Assembly: GCA_965277435.1 (NCBI GenBank) | Contig: OZ255821.1 | Location: forward strand, 682,001 to 746,000 | Direction of reading: 5' to 3' | Origin: Bog-105 sp965277435 | Lineage (GTDB): Bacteria; Acidobacteriota; Terriglobia; Bryobacterales; Bryobacteraceae | DNA length: 64,000 bases | Shown here: positions 1 to 9,494 of the stretch, in pieces | Position numbering within the stretch: position 1 is the stretch's first letter | Layout: each line of letters begins with the position of its first letter | Notes under the pieces: model-generated | The model's input: the letters and a program-made list of their open reading frames with translations, nothing else | Database searches by the model: none | Told to the model about the DNA's origin: nothing | Position numbers and translations under genes: made by a program

Positions 1-920
1 CCAGGAAGCGTCGCGTGCAGATTCACCGGCTTGTTAGGACAGATAGTTCCCTCGGCGCCAGAGATTGTCGGCGTCGGCAGTGGCGCCGGAGGCGGAGGGG
101 CAGGCGGCATATCGGGGCACTTCACGTTGCCCGCGAAATACACCAGACCGAGAGTCCCTTGAAAAGAGTTCAGCTTATCGTGGGCCGGAATATAGACTCC
201 GCCCGACGGGAAGTTCGGAAGTCCGTACGTGGGATTGCGAGACCAGAAGCCACGCGCATCCACCCGCAGACCCCAATGATCTGTTAAATGCCATTTGACA
301 CCGCCACCGTAGTTCAATCCAACCTGCAGATTGTCGTTCAGGTTCTGAGCGCCGAACAGCGCGGCGTTGGCAGGTTGCCTGGCCAAATTCTTGGAGTGTT
401 CGGTAGGAGTGAACTGAATACCGTTCACGCCCACTGTCAAATACGGCTGAACCTTTGAACCGCGCGGTCGCAGATTCACAATCGGATTCAAACCGAAGTA
501 ATAATTATTGCCGGAAAAGCCATAGGCCGGCAGAGGAGTTAATGTTCCTGGCTGAAATCCGCTCGATTGCCGGAATTCCACGTTTGCCTGCGCGTCGTCG
601 GCCCAAAGTTCAATGCCGAGGTACGCAGACGGATTATAGGTAAGACGAAGGCCGCCAACCCAGCCATCGACCAACTTAGTTGTCAAGCCGCGCATTACCT
701 GCCCGGAGGTTGTAATGCCACCAAATGGATCGATTTCAACCAGGTCGGGATATTGATCCTGTCCGTTCCCTGCTGACTTCACAGTCTTGGTTGAATTCGT
801 TGTCGTAGTACTTGTCGTGCCCTGGCTATTTGTATCTTGCGCATAAGCTAAAGTGCCGAAACACATTGCTGCACATAAAATGCCAGAACTAATCGGCTTA
901 AATCCGAGCCGAGTGTTCAT
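1..920 (-). CDS. OmpA-like outer-membrane beta-barrel protein, N-terminal part (cut by window edge)
   Basis: The reading frame starts at ATG 920 behind a strong ribosome site (GGAGGAGCAG, 922-931) and stays open to the left edge, so about 306 N-terminal residues are seen. A signal peptide ends at LAYA-QD near residue 28, followed by a Ser/Thr/Asn-rich stretch. Then come alternating hydrophobic/aromatic strands such as GGLRLTYNPS, YYFGLNPIVN, VQPYLTVGVNG and WGLRVDARGFW, typical of an eight-stranded OmpA/OprF-like barrel. Near residue 275 a proline-rich hinge (PPAPPPPAPLPTP) leads into a second domain starting with a Cys-containing segment, where OmpA-type proteins usually carry a peptidoglycan-binding module. 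That module lies outside the window, so the assignment rests on the barrel and hinge. Role inferred: structural link between outer membrane and cell wall. Confidence 0.7.
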   Translation of the reverse strand, partial: MNTRLGFKPISSGILCAAMCFGTLAYAQDTNSQGTTSTTTTNSTKTVKSAGNGQDQYPDLVEIDPFGGITTSGQVMRGLTTKLVDGWVGGLRLTYNPSAYLGIELWADDAQANVEFRQSSGFQPGTLTPLPAYGFSGNNYYFGLNPIVNLRPRGSKVQPYLTVGVNGIQFTPTEHSKNLARQPANAALFGAQNLNDNLQVGLNYGGGVKWHLTDHWGLRVDARGFWSRNPTYGLPNFPSGGVYIPAHDKLNSFQGTLGLVYFAGNVKCPDMPPAPPPPAPLPTPTISGAEGTICPNKPVNLHATLP

Positions 921-939
921 CCTGCTCCTCCAAAACGAG

Positions 940-969
940 AGTGTAACCCACCACCAGAAATGATGTCAG
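940..969 (-). promoter_or_regulatory. Candidate sigma-70-type promoter for the OmpA-like gene
   Basis: Read on the minus strand, CTGACA (969-964) lies 18 nt before TACACT (945-940), about 20 nt upstream of the ATG at 920. Both boxes are near consensus. The spacing and position fit a promoter with a short leader carrying the strong ribosome site. Pattern match only. Confidence 0.4.
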
Positions 970-1325
970 TAGAATAGGTTCGCACAAACCCCATCCTGTT
1001 TCATCAGTTTACTGAAATTAATCCAACAAAAACAGCACTTTAGCGCCTTTTTGCTGGACGACCCCTAGCAGACCGAAGGTATCCCGGTATCCCAGCGTAC
1101 GTATCGGTTGAATCAAATGCCGCGTGCTCTCCGAACTGTCCAGACCCATTCGGCGGACAGATGCAGGCGTTTACCTGCAGCACGTTGCCTTGCCGACACC
1201 GCTTGGTAAGTAGTGTCAGCTTGCTTCGAAGTGGAAGTCGCTGTCGACCGCCCGGATTCTTCCCTGAGATAAACCCCTGCGGCCGATCGCTCCACCCCGA
1301 TTGTAAATACTTCCAACAATTGATC
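970..1325. other. Intergenic stretch with no recognisable gene
   Basis: Between the OmpA-like promoter and the stop codon of the BNR-repeat gene. Open frames here are short, lack ribosome sites and show no familiar motif. No terminator-like hairpin with a T-tract was seen. Confidence 0.5.
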
Positions 1326-3392
1326 TTAGCGGATATTGCTGCCATCGCGAAAGAGAATTCCGAGATCTGTGGTTATTCCGTAGAGACGCCCGGACGCCAA
1401 ATCGGGCTGCCAGAGCTGTCGAATCCGCAAAGAAGGAATGGCGGTAGGAACTTCTTTCCAGGGGTCTCCGGCCTTGGCCGATTGATAAAGTTGGCCGTAT
1501 TCGACCGCATAAGCAGCGCCCTCGGTGTTCGTGAAAACAACCGAAGTGACAGTCGAAACGGGAAGTCCATTCGTACTCGTGGACCAGGTAGCGCCCTCAT
1601 CGGAAGACGTGTAGAGTCCGAGACGCGTCGCTGCCAAGACTGCCGTGCTCTGGCCCCCGGCAATGGCGATCTCGTTGATATCGGTTGGCGGAAGGGGAAA
1701 GTTGAGAGAGTCCCAGTGATCGCCGTAGTCTTTTGAAAGAAACAAACCCAAGTTCGTGCGACAAATCAGGTGACCGTTTGCATCGGCTGACGAGTACAGC
1801 GCATAAGCGGCCGGCGAGGAGGGCATAACGGCCAGCGTCCACTTCTCGCCTGCGTCGATACTCTTGAGCAAGCCAAGATTGGTCGCGGCGAAGACGATGT
1901 CCTGTGCGCCGCTCTTCATCGAGTAGAGCGCGCTCACTTCCGAGAGTGTCACCTCGCGAATTTTGACCACCGGCTTCACGGGCCTTGTCACGCGGGACCG
2001 CGTGCGAGTCGTGCCGCGGCGCTGCGTCGTGTGGGCTGACGCCGGTTTCTCAGCAACGGGTGGCGGAGGAGGCTGAATTACCTTCACCGCGAGCGGTTTC
2101 CAGATGCTGCCCGCGTCCGTGGTTTTAAAGATCCGTCGCGGAGTGGCCGCCAGCATTACATTAGCCTGGCTAGGCAGGCCGGCAATCGCTTTCAGATGAA
2201 CACCGCCTAAACCGCGCAGGTCCTGCGAGCGCGTCCAGGTTTCGCCGTGATCGGCGCTGGTAAAGATGCCGCTGGTGTCGCCCTCCTGAGTTTCGAGAGC
2301 AACCAGTTTGTCGCCGGAGCGCGTGACAGAAGATATGGAACGGTCGACAAAACCGTGGTTCATCAGCTTGATGGTGTCGCCGCCGTTATCACTCTTGCCG
2401 ATCCCTTCGTATTCGAGCGCCATATACATGGTGCCGGGATGAGAAGGGTCAAAAGCGATCGCGTTCGCTTGCGTATCGCTCAGGCTCTTCCACGCGGCGC
2501 CCCGATTCATCGATTTATAAAGACCAGTGGTCGTCCCGGCGTAGACAACGTTCGGGTTGGCCGGATCTTCGCGCACCACATGGGTGCGCCGCGACGTATT
2601 CGGAATGCCCATCAGCTTTTTCCACTGATCGCCCTTCGAGTCACTGGAATAGATGCCGCTGCAGGCGCTCGCCAGGATGAATGACGGATTGGCCGGATCG
2701 ACGAATATAGAAAAGACGTCGGAATCGTCGATCATGCCGGTATGAATCGATTCCCAGGTCTTGCCGCGATCGATGCTCTTCCAGGGCAGATGACTGGTGC
2801 CGGCATAGATTGTGTCGGGATCTTTACTATCCACCGCGACTACGGTGATGCCTTGCATTTCGAGGTTGTCCGGGTCTGAAATGCGCTTCCAGTCCTTGCC
2901 GGAGTTCTCGCTCAACCAGACGCCCTGCTGGGTTCCTGCGACGAATTCGGACGGTTTGCTGGGAGCGGCGGCCAGGGCGCGCACACCAAACTTATGCACA
3001 GCTTTTACGGAGTCCCAGCTGCGGCCTTCATCGTGACTTTCAAACAGGCCTCCATCTTCGGAGGAAATCATGCCGGCAAAGTAGTGGTTCGAATCGGCCG
3101 GGTCTACCAGAATCGAGGTGACTTCGCTCAGATTGCGCTTCGGAAAATACAGCATGTCCCAGTTCTGACCCGCGTCTTTGCTGCGGAAGAGAAGTGAATT
3201 CATGCCGCCCGCGAGGACCACGTCAGGCCGCTGTGGATCAATCGCCACGCTGCGCGCCGTGCCGCCAAAAGGTCCGGTAATCGTCCAGTCATTGACTGGA
3301 GTCGTGATCGCCCAACCGGCAAGCGCAAGCGTACAAAGAGCCGTTCCAGCCACCAGCGGCGTAGAAATCGGTCGAATCATTTTCCGAGACAT
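1326..3392 (-). CDS. Exported BNR/Asp-box (sortilin-like) repeat beta-propeller protein
   Basis: About 688 residues from ATG 3392; an in-frame TTG at 3404 and an ATG at 3380 are alternatives, none with a strong ribosome site. An N-terminal hydrophobic segment (LVAGTALCTLALAGWAI) looks like a signal peptide or anchor. The rest is built of about eleven Asp-box motifs (S-x-D-x-G-x-x-W), for example SKDAGQNWD, SHDEGRSWD, SIDRGKTWE, SADHGETWT, SKDYGDHWD and SSDEGATWS. These mark BNR/Vps10-type propeller blades. Near the middle a Pro-rich then Arg/Thr-rich linker (PPPPPVAEK..., RTRSRVTRPVK) separates two propeller halves. Such proteins are often labelled glycosyl hydrolase or photosystem II stability-factor-like, but no sialidase catalytic set is apparent. 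It probably binds ligands or partners outside the cytoplasm. It follows the kelch/Ig gene on the same strand after about 200 nt. Confidence 0.75.
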   Translation of the reverse strand: MSRKMIRPISTPLVAGTALCTLALAGWAITTPVNDWTITGPFGGTARSVAIDPQRPDVVLAGGMNSLLFRSKDAGQNWDMLYFPKRNLSEVTSILVDPADSNHYFAGMISSEDGGLFESHDEGRSWDSVKAVHKFGVRALAAAPSKPSEFVAGTQQGVWLSENSGKDWKRISDPDNLEMQGITVVAVDSKDPDTIYAGTSHLPWKSIDRGKTWESIHTGMIDDSDVFSIFVDPANPSFILASACSGIYSSDSKGDQWKKLMGIPNTSRRTHVVREDPANPNVVYAGTTTGLYKSMNRGAAWKSLSDTQANAIAFDPSHPGTMYMALEYEGIGKSDNGGDTIKLMNHGFVDRSISSVTRSGDKLVALETQEGDTSGIFTSADHGETWTRSQDLRGLGGVHLKAIAGLPSQANVMLAATPRRIFKTTDAGSIWKPLAVKVIQPPPPPVAEKPASAHTTQRRGTTRTRSRVTRPVKPVVKIREVTLSEVSALYSMKSGAQDIVFAATNLGLLKSIDAGEKWTLAVMPSSPAAYALYSSADANGHLICRTNLGLFLSKDYGDHWDSLNFPLPPTDINEIAIAGGQSTAVLAATRLGLYTSSDEGATWSTSTNGLPVSTVTSVVFTNTEGAAYAVEYGQLYQSAKAGDPWKEVPTAIPSLRIRQLWQPDLASGRLYGITTDLGILFRDGSNIR

Positions 3393-3595
3393 CTGTTTCA
3401 GCAACTACAGTATATTGTCGACGACTGTCGCCAAGGCTCTCCCTCGAAGAATCACTGGTGGTCAAGATTTCGACAGAAAGATGTGGAAAACGAAGCAGGC
3501 TGGCGGAGTTGGATCGCTTCGAAGAACGCTGGGCCGCAAAATATTCAGCCACAGTCTCACCAGTCGCTTGAAGCAGACGCCGCAACTTACCGCCT

Positions 3596-6500
3596 CTACT
3601 TACTATTCACTTGCTGCGCCAAACTTGGAGACTGCGCTCCAGTATGGGTGCTATCCCCTCCGTAAACTGCCGTGATCAGATGCAACCCCGGGCTCAACGC
3701 GCCGTACTTCACCGTCGCGGCGCCGTCAATCAGTTGAGCCGTCCCGTAAATCTTGGCGCCTTCGCTCAGAGTAATGCTGCCCTTCGGCGTCGGCCCGCCC
3801 TCTTCCGAACGCACGGTGACCGTGAATATCACTTCTTCATCTACCTTCGAAGGATTAGGCTTTGCGCTTAGACTCACAATTGCGCCCAACAACCCTTCCA
3901 CTCTTTGCTCCAGCTTGGCGGACCGGCTCCCGCTGAACTCACGGTCCCCGCCGTAGGTTGCATGAATCGAATGTCTCCCCAACGGCAGCATGCTCGTCTT
4001 GAACGCCGCCACTCCATCGCTCAAAACCACGGTGTCCAACGGGTTCCCGCCTTCCTCAAACGTCACATTGCCCGTTGGCGTCCCGCCCTCACCCGTCACC
4101 CTCGCCGTGAACGTCACAGCTTCATTCAGAGCCGATGGATTTACGCTCGAAACCAGCGTGGTCACTGTCGCGGCTTTTTTCGCCGCTTCCACGCTCTGCA
4201 CCAGCACGCTCGAGATACTTGCTTCATAAATAGCCGTACCGCTATACCTCGCCGTAATGTCGTGCGAACCAGCCGCCAATGTCCCGATCGTCAGCGCCGC
4301 GCGGTTGCCCCTTACCGGTTCTATCCCCAAAGGGTTCGTACCGTCGAAGAAGCTCACCGTTCCAATCGGTCCGTTGGCGCTTGGAATACCGCCTATCCTA
4401 GAGGTCAACGTGAACGGCTGTCCGGCTTTCGAGGGGTTTGCGCTGGAGGTCAGCATGGTGGTTGTCGCCTCAGCCTTTACCTTCTGCACGTGCGGCGCCG
4501 TGGTGCTTTTTGCATGCGCGCTATCGCCGCTGTAGGTCGCGCTCAGGATGTGATCTCCAATCGCCAGAGAACTCACGCTGAACGTGGCGATTCCTTTGTC
4601 TTGCGCCCGCAACGTAGCCGTACCCAGCTGGTTTGTGCCGTCCAGGAAATTCACCGCACCCGTCGGCGCCGCGCCTTCACTCGGCTTCACCGTCACCGTA
4701 AAGGTGACGCTCTGTCCCGAGTTAGAGGGGTTCGGCGACGAATCCAGCGTGGCCGCCGTTGCCAGCCGTTCGAGCAGAGTCGCCGTCTGCCCCGACCTTG
4801 GAACCGTGCCCGGACCGGCCGCAAAGGTCTTGGTTTGCGGATCGAAAAGGTCGGTGCTTCCCAAAGGCGTTGCAGTGATGGTGTTCAAACCGAACGCCAG
4901 CAGAACGGATCCGTTGGGCAGTCGCGTTGCCGTGTGAAAAGCTCGCGCCTGGGTCATGCACCCTGAGTTCCCCGGGCACGCCGAACTGCCCGATAGCGAA
5001 GTAAACGTCTGCGTCTCCGGATCATAAATCTCCGCGCTGGCCAGCGGATTCGCCTTCGCGTCGCGGCCGCCCGCAATCAGCACCCGCCCGTCCCTGAGCA
5101 GTGTCGCCGTATGACCCGCGCGAGCCGCTTTCAACTCTCCCGTTTTCGAAAAGGTTTTGGTCGCCGGGTTGTACAGCTCAGCAACTGACGTAACCCCGCT
5201 GTCGGCAAATCCTCCCGCAATCAAAACGTGTCCATCCTTCAGCCGCGTCGCCGTATGCGCATACAAGCCGGACGACAACTTGCCCGCCGTCGCCGTAAAC
5301 TGCCCGCTCACCGGATCGTAGATCTCAGCCGTATCGGTCTGCCCGGAAAGCGAGACGTTCGGTCGGCCTCCGGCGACCAGCACCGTGCCATTCAACAGTA
5401 ACGTCGTTGTATGTCCGGACCGGCCCGTCGTCATGCTCCCCGTAGACTTGAAAGTCTGGCTCAATGGATCGTATAGTTCTGCGCTCTTGATACTCTCGCC
5501 GGACGACAGATTCGCATTGTCAAGCCCGCCCACAAGCAGAACACTGCCGTTCTCGAGCAGCGTCGCCGTATGGAACGCGCGGCTGTCCGTCATCATGCCC
5601 GCGGCCGCACTAAACTTCGCCGTCTCGGGATCATAAAGTTCCGCGGTCTGCCCGATCGCCCGCGGCCCGCTAAAACCTCCAGCTAGCAGTAATTCGCCGG
5701 AGTCCAGAAGAGTCGCTGTGTGATCCGATCTTGGGTCTAGAGTAGTTGCCCCGAGTTCAAGCTGATTCGACTCCGGGTTGTACAGATTGGTCGTATTCAG
5801 AACCTTCTGTCCACTCGCCCCGCCGCTCAACAGCACACCCATGCTGCTAGCGCTCGGCTCTCCGACGGTCACCCTCACCGTCAGCGGACCCTTCTCTACG
5901 GCCGGTGCGGCAAACGATGGGTTCGTATCCACGTTCAGAGAAGCCACCGTGCCCACAGCCGTCCCCGGCGCGACATTCAAGATCAGGCGTGCCGAGGCCG
6001 ATCCTTTCGTCTGGCTGACCGTTAGCCACTCCGGCGCGTTGCTCACATCCCACACCAGACCGAGAGCGGAATTCGAGCTGCTCGGATTCAGCGCGGTCAC
6101 CTCTAGATTTGCGCTTCCCCCAGGAGGTATCGACAGCGAAGGGCTGCTCACGGCAAACACCGGCGGCGCTACGTTGATTTGCACCGGCAACCCTCCATAC
6201 GATGGAATAGGATTGCCAAATAGCGGCTGCAAGTAAGAAGTCACGATGGAACTCAACGAAAACTGAAAACCGCTGGTCCCCTCGGGAAACTGGAAAATGG
6301 CGCCTTGATGGCTTAGAAACAGCCCAATGGAGGTTTGCGGAGGAACTCCTCCAAACGGCGCTTGCCCGCCAAACCTCTCCGTCCATTGCGCCATCCCCGT
6401 TGTCAAATTGCTTTGATCCACGGTCGTGACCGAAGGCTGTTCCCAGTTTTGCGAATACGACACATTGATGCCCGGACCTTCCGGACCCAAGCTCCCTCCG

Positions 6501-7276
6501 ATGGTCCAGTAGCCGCTGTCCGAACTGATCGTATTGAGCGGACCATGATCGGACAAAATTGCCGCCGGTGTAGTGGCCATCGTGAACACGCGCTGATGCG
6601 TCCACCAACCGCAATTGCCGGTCCCGAAAGTTTTGCAGCCCTGGTAATTCGGCTGCGATTTGGGATTCGTCAGCACCATGTACCAGTCGGAGTTCGGATT
6701 GATGTCGTTTAACCGGTACACCGCAATCGAGTTCTGGTAAACGTTGCCGTTTAGATTCGGATCATTCACCGTCAGCTGCTGCAGTTCCGTCCATGCCTGA
6801 GCCGGCGGAGACGGCTCGGCGCCTGAGGCTCCGCTCGCCTCCTGAGCGGCCAGAAGTTCTTCGTTCCGCGCCCAGCTGGTGAACGCTTCGCTATCCGCGT
6901 TGTTAGCGCCCGCGGCCGCAGCGCCAATCTGTAGAAACTCATGCAGCGCCCCGCCTTTCGCCGCTCGTGCCGCTACCACCTGATACTCGATCGTCGGCTC
7001 GCCCGCCGCGGCTTGATTCCCGTTGAGCTTGGCTAGATCCAGACCGGACGCCGCAACCCCGAGCAGCCGCTGCAGATCTTCCGGCCGGCCGCCGACCAGG
7101 CGCACGATTTCTCCCTGGCGGAACGCCTCTTTGGCGTTTGCCAGAGTCTGTCCTTCCGCACGAACGTCGAGGTCCAAAGTACCGCCGGCCTGCCCTTGCG
7201 CCGCGGCCGGGGTGGCCGCGCCCCAGAGCCAGGCGCCTGCTATCACAAGAGATACAAAACGGGCATGCATCGTCAT
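3596..7276 (-). CDS. Large secreted kelch-repeat protein with BACON-like and four Ig-like repeat domains
   Basis: About 1226 residues. ATG 7276 is chosen because AAGGAGA (7290-7284) sits 7 nt upstream; a TTG two codons earlier lies too close to it. A signal peptide ends near TPAAAQ. Residues of about 30-370 form an unrecognised N-terminal domain. A BACON/Ig-like segment follows (LSIPPGGSANLEVTALN, WLTVSQTKGSA). Then come about seven kelch blades with the repeated pattern HTATLL-x-(D/N)G-x-(V/L)L(I/L)AGG and AE(L/I)YDP. The C-terminal third holds four bacterial Ig-like repeats, each opening with an xxxPNPS or xxNPS motif and containing G-x-(V/I)-x-F-x-(D/E)G. No anchor or sorting motif is seen at the C-terminus. 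The gene is flanked on the same strand by other exported proteins. Inferred role: extracellular adhesion or carbohydrate binding. Confidence 0.8.
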   Translation of the reverse strand: MTMHARFVSLVIAGAWLWGAATPAAAQGQAGGTLDLDVRAEGQTLANAKEAFRQGEIVRLVGGRPEDLQRLLGVAASGLDLAKLNGNQAAAGEPTIEYQVVAARAAKGGALHEFLQIGAAAAGANNADSEAFTSWARNEELLAAQEASGASGAEPSPPAQAWTELQQLTVNDPNLNGNVYQNSIAVYRLNDINPNSDWYMVLTNPKSQPNYQGCKTFGTGNCGWWTHQRVFTMATTPAAILSDHGPLNTISSDSGYWTIGGSLGPEGPGINVSYSQNWEQPSVTTVDQSNLTTGMAQWTERFGGQAPFGGVPPQTSIGLFLSHQGAIFQFPEGTSGFQFSLSSIVTSYLQPLFGNPIPSYGGLPVQINVAPPVFAVSSPSLSIPPGGSANLEVTALNPSSSNSALGLVWDVSNAPEWLTVSQTKGSASARLILNVAPGTAVGTVASLNVDTNPSFAAPAVEKGPLTVRVTVGEPSASSMGVLLSGGASGQKVLNTTNLYNPESNQLELGATTLDPRSDHTATLLDSGELLLAGGFSGPRAIGQTAELYDPETAKFSAAAGMMTDSRAFHTATLLENGSVLLVGGLDNANLSSGESIKSAELYDPLSQTFKSTGSMTTGRSGHTTTLLLNGTVLVAGGRPNVSLSGQTDTAEIYDPVSGQFTATAGKLSSGLYAHTATRLKDGHVLIAGGFADSGVTSVAELYNPATKTFSKTGELKAARAGHTATLLRDGRVLIAGGRDAKANPLASAEIYDPETQTFTSLSGSSACPGNSGCMTQARAFHTATRLPNGSVLLAFGLNTITATPLGSTDLFDPQTKTFAAGPGTVPRSGQTATLLERLATAATLDSSPNPSNSGQSVTFTVTVKPSEGAAPTGAVNFLDGTNQLGTATLRAQDKGIATFSVSSLAIGDHILSATYSGDSAHAKSTTAPHVQKVKAEATTTMLTSSANPSKAGQPFTLTSRIGGIPSANGPIGTVSFFDGTNPLGIEPVRGNRAALTIGTLAAGSHDITARYSGTAIYEASISSVLVQSVEAAKKAATVTTLVSSVNPSALNEAVTFTARVTGEGGTPTGNVTFEEGGNPLDTVVLSDGVAAFKTSMLPLGRHSIHATYGGDREFSGSRSAKLEQRVEGLLGAIVSLSAKPNPSKVDEEVIFTVTVRSEEGGPTPKGSITLSEGAKIYGTAQLIDGAATVKYGALSPGLHLITAVYGGDSTHTGAQSPSLAQQVNSK

Positions 7277-7328
7277 ACACAAATCTCCTTGGTCGCTTTG
7301 CCGCGGGTCGCGTTAAACGCTTTTCGCT

Positions 7329-9365
7329 TTATTTACCTGTCGGAGTAACTGCATACTCCCCTGACTTGTAGAAGAAGCGATCGGGATCCGCCAGCAGAGA
7401 GTCCGAGTCGACGACAACGTCTCGAGCGCGATTCGTCGAAACAAACTTCGGATCCCCCTCGAAGGTACGGTCCCACAAATTGATTGCGTAGTACTCCGAC
7501 CCCTGCGACGCATCGCTCGTATAAACCTGATTATCTGGTGGGTAATCGTTAGGGCTAACACCTACCCCGAATCCGTTGGCTTTGAGCCATTCTCCTACGC
7601 GAGCGAATCGTGGGAGTATCTTTGCACTACCCGTTAGCAGTCCGGTCCAGTCTGCCCGGGAGGCAACACGCATCGTTACTTTATAGCTGGTACCGGCTGC
7701 CGCCAGTCTCCTATTCATCCAATCTTGGGAGTTTCGAATTGCAGAGCCAGCCCTGGCGTCGTCCGCGCTCCTCCGCGTCCTTTCCCACAAAACGCCCGTC
7801 CGCGTATCGATTGCGTAACGATCAGGGCCGGCGCCAGGGACTGAAGAAAAAAAGGCCTCGGGGAAAAAACGCACCAGGTAGAGGTTTGTGCCCACGGTTT
7901 TCTGGTTGTGCGCGAGCAGTTTCAGCTCTGTGTCGAGGTGCTTGTTATAGTTGGCGAAAGCGTCAACGATGATCTGCTTCCCAAGACTGGGCGAACCGCT
8001 GAACTGCAGCGCATGCGCCAATTCAACCTGTAAGTTCAGCCCTACTACTTGCGCGCCCTGATAATACTGCCAATTCGTCCAGGCGGTCGAGACATATTTC
8101 GGATCGGCAGCTATGTAGGCAGGCGCCCCAAACTTGGTCTCCAGGCCGGACCAGCGGTTGATCAGCCCGGGCACCAAGCCTCCGTTCCCCTCGAGACCCG
8201 ACCAGATATTCTCCAGGTCCAGCGGCGCCGAGTTGAGAATGCGCGTCTTCAACGCATTTATGAAAAGCGAATTATCTTCCTTCGGATCTAAGTTGGCGAG
8301 CTGAATCAACTGTTTCTCCATGCTGACGAGATCGTTGATGCTTTTTTGAACGTCCTGAGCTTGCGCCTGGTAAGCGGCTAACTTCACCTGGTCCGTGATC
8401 CTTTGTTCAACATCGGCGATCTGCTCGGAAAGGTTCGAGATGCCGGCCAGGATTTCGTCTTGCTTCTGTGCGAGCTGTTTGAGTTTTAACTGCACCTGAT
8501 CCGGCGGCGTGGGACCACCGGTGAAAATCTCCTTAAGGATCCATCCGGAGACGACGTCACTAAACGGAATGTCTGCGAAAGCTTTACCGGCGAGCGCAGT
8601 CGCCAGACTTTGGAAAAGCTCCAGAAAGTTCGGCACGTATGCACTGGCGGCGGCCGCCCCCACCGTAATTGCGTTCGTTCCAGCCCGGGCGCTGGCCGGC
8701 GTTGGCGGGGCGGCAGCCGCCACGATGATGCCGTAGGAGATCGCAGGATTCGGGGTCCGCGCCGCCGCGTCGGCCTTCGCAGCAACCTGCTCGGCATAGG
8801 CGTCGATGCCTCCGTGCATCACGCTGTCGGAGAGAAACGCCTGGTTATCGAAGTCGCCGGAATGCGTGCTACCGCAGCAGATCCCCACGCCGAGCGCTTG
8901 CGCCACCACGCTGTTCGCCTGTGTCTCGGAAACCGCTGGATGCAAATCCATGTAGTCGGACACGACCGTGGTGACGAGATTGACGAACGCCACATCGAGA
9001 GCCGGATCGAAGCCTTGGAGGTCCGCCTCGAGCGTCGCGGGTTGCGCCGTGGACGGCTCGGTAGCTTGCACCTTGATTCTTAAATTCCCGCTCGCAATCG
9101 CCGCCGCGGCAGCGCCACTCAGAGGGATCGCAAACGTGCCGTTATAAAAGCTTTCTAGCGGCGCGCTTTGGATCAGGCTTGCGCCATCATACAGCTGAAT
9201 GCTTCCCGCGGGTATCGGGCCGTTGGCCGTCACCATCCCTCTCAGAACGGGGCCTTCTGCTCCCCGAGCTAAGCCATCTGTCAACAAAACCGCGCCAAAC
9301 AAAATCTGCACCGCGCACAGGCCGGCAGACAGTAATGGTTTCGTAGCGAAGTGATTCTTTCTCAT
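7329..9365 (-). CDS. Unrecognised exported protein with central coiled coil
   Basis: About 678 residues from ATG 9365, preceded by GGAGGAGAG eight nt upstream. A signal peptide follows (hydrophobic to about residue 35). Residues of about 40-110 look like a small beta domain (GPIPAGSIQLYDG). A long Ala-rich middle follows, then a clear coiled coil at about residues 285-365 (LKLKQLAQKQDEILAGISNL, IADVEQRITDQV, DVQKSINDLVSMEKQ). The last 150 residues have a YAIDTRTGVLWER stretch, loosely like DUF1566-type C-termini, and an Asp-rich end. The Cys pair in GICCGSTHSGD is noteworthy. I do not recognise the family. It lies about 50 nt upstream of the kelch/Ig gene on the same strand, so the two may be co-transcribed. 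Confidence 0.7.
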   Translation of the reverse strand: MRKNHFATKPLLSAGLCAVQILFGAVLLTDGLARGAEGPVLRGMVTANGPIPAGSIQLYDGASLIQSAPLESFYNGTFAIPLSGAAAAAIASGNLRIKVQATEPSTAQPATLEADLQGFDPALDVAFVNLVTTVVSDYMDLHPAVSETQANSVVAQALGVGICCGSTHSGDFDNQAFLSDSVMHGGIDAYAEQVAAKADAAARTPNPAISYGIIVAAAAPPTPASARAGTNAITVGAAAASAYVPNFLELFQSLATALAGKAFADIPFSDVVSGWILKEIFTGGPTPPDQVQLKLKQLAQKQDEILAGISNLSEQIADVEQRITDQVKLAAYQAQAQDVQKSINDLVSMEKQLIQLANLDPKEDNSLFINALKTRILNSAPLDLENIWSGLEGNGGLVPGLINRWSGLETKFGAPAYIAADPKYVSTAWTNWQYYQGAQVVGLNLQVELAHALQFSGSPSLGKQIIVDAFANYNKHLDTELKLLAHNQKTVGTNLYLVRFFPEAFFSSVPGAGPDRYAIDTRTGVLWERTRRSADDARAGSAIRNSQDWMNRRLAAAGTSYKVTMRVASRADWTGLLTGSAKILPRFARVGEWLKANGFGVGVSPNDYPPDNQVYTSDASQGSEYYAINLWDRTFEGDPKFVSTNRARDVVVDSDSLLADPDRFFYKSGEYAVTPTGK

Positions 9366-9494
9366 CTTGTGCTCTCCTCCGAGGTTCATCAAGGTGTCCG
9401 GCAAACAGCCATACACCTCTCAAGCGAGAGCATGCGGTCAAAAACTGCCACGAGCGGAAAAAAAGTTTACGGCGTTGGTGAGGGCCGCGATCGA

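Noticed and set aside
3905..4966. Long open frame antisense to the kelch/Ig gene
   Set aside because: Arg/His-rich product with no motif, no ribosome site, and explained by codon bias of the real gene on the other strand.
5847..6614. 255-codon minus-strand frame inside the kelch/Ig gene
   Set aside because: Same strand but different frame from a gene with clear domains; the composition is Arg/Gly/Ser-rich without motifs.
9417..9430. Hairpin CTCTC/GAGAG between the kinase and the coiled-coil gene
   Set aside because: Short stem without a T-run on the relevant strand.
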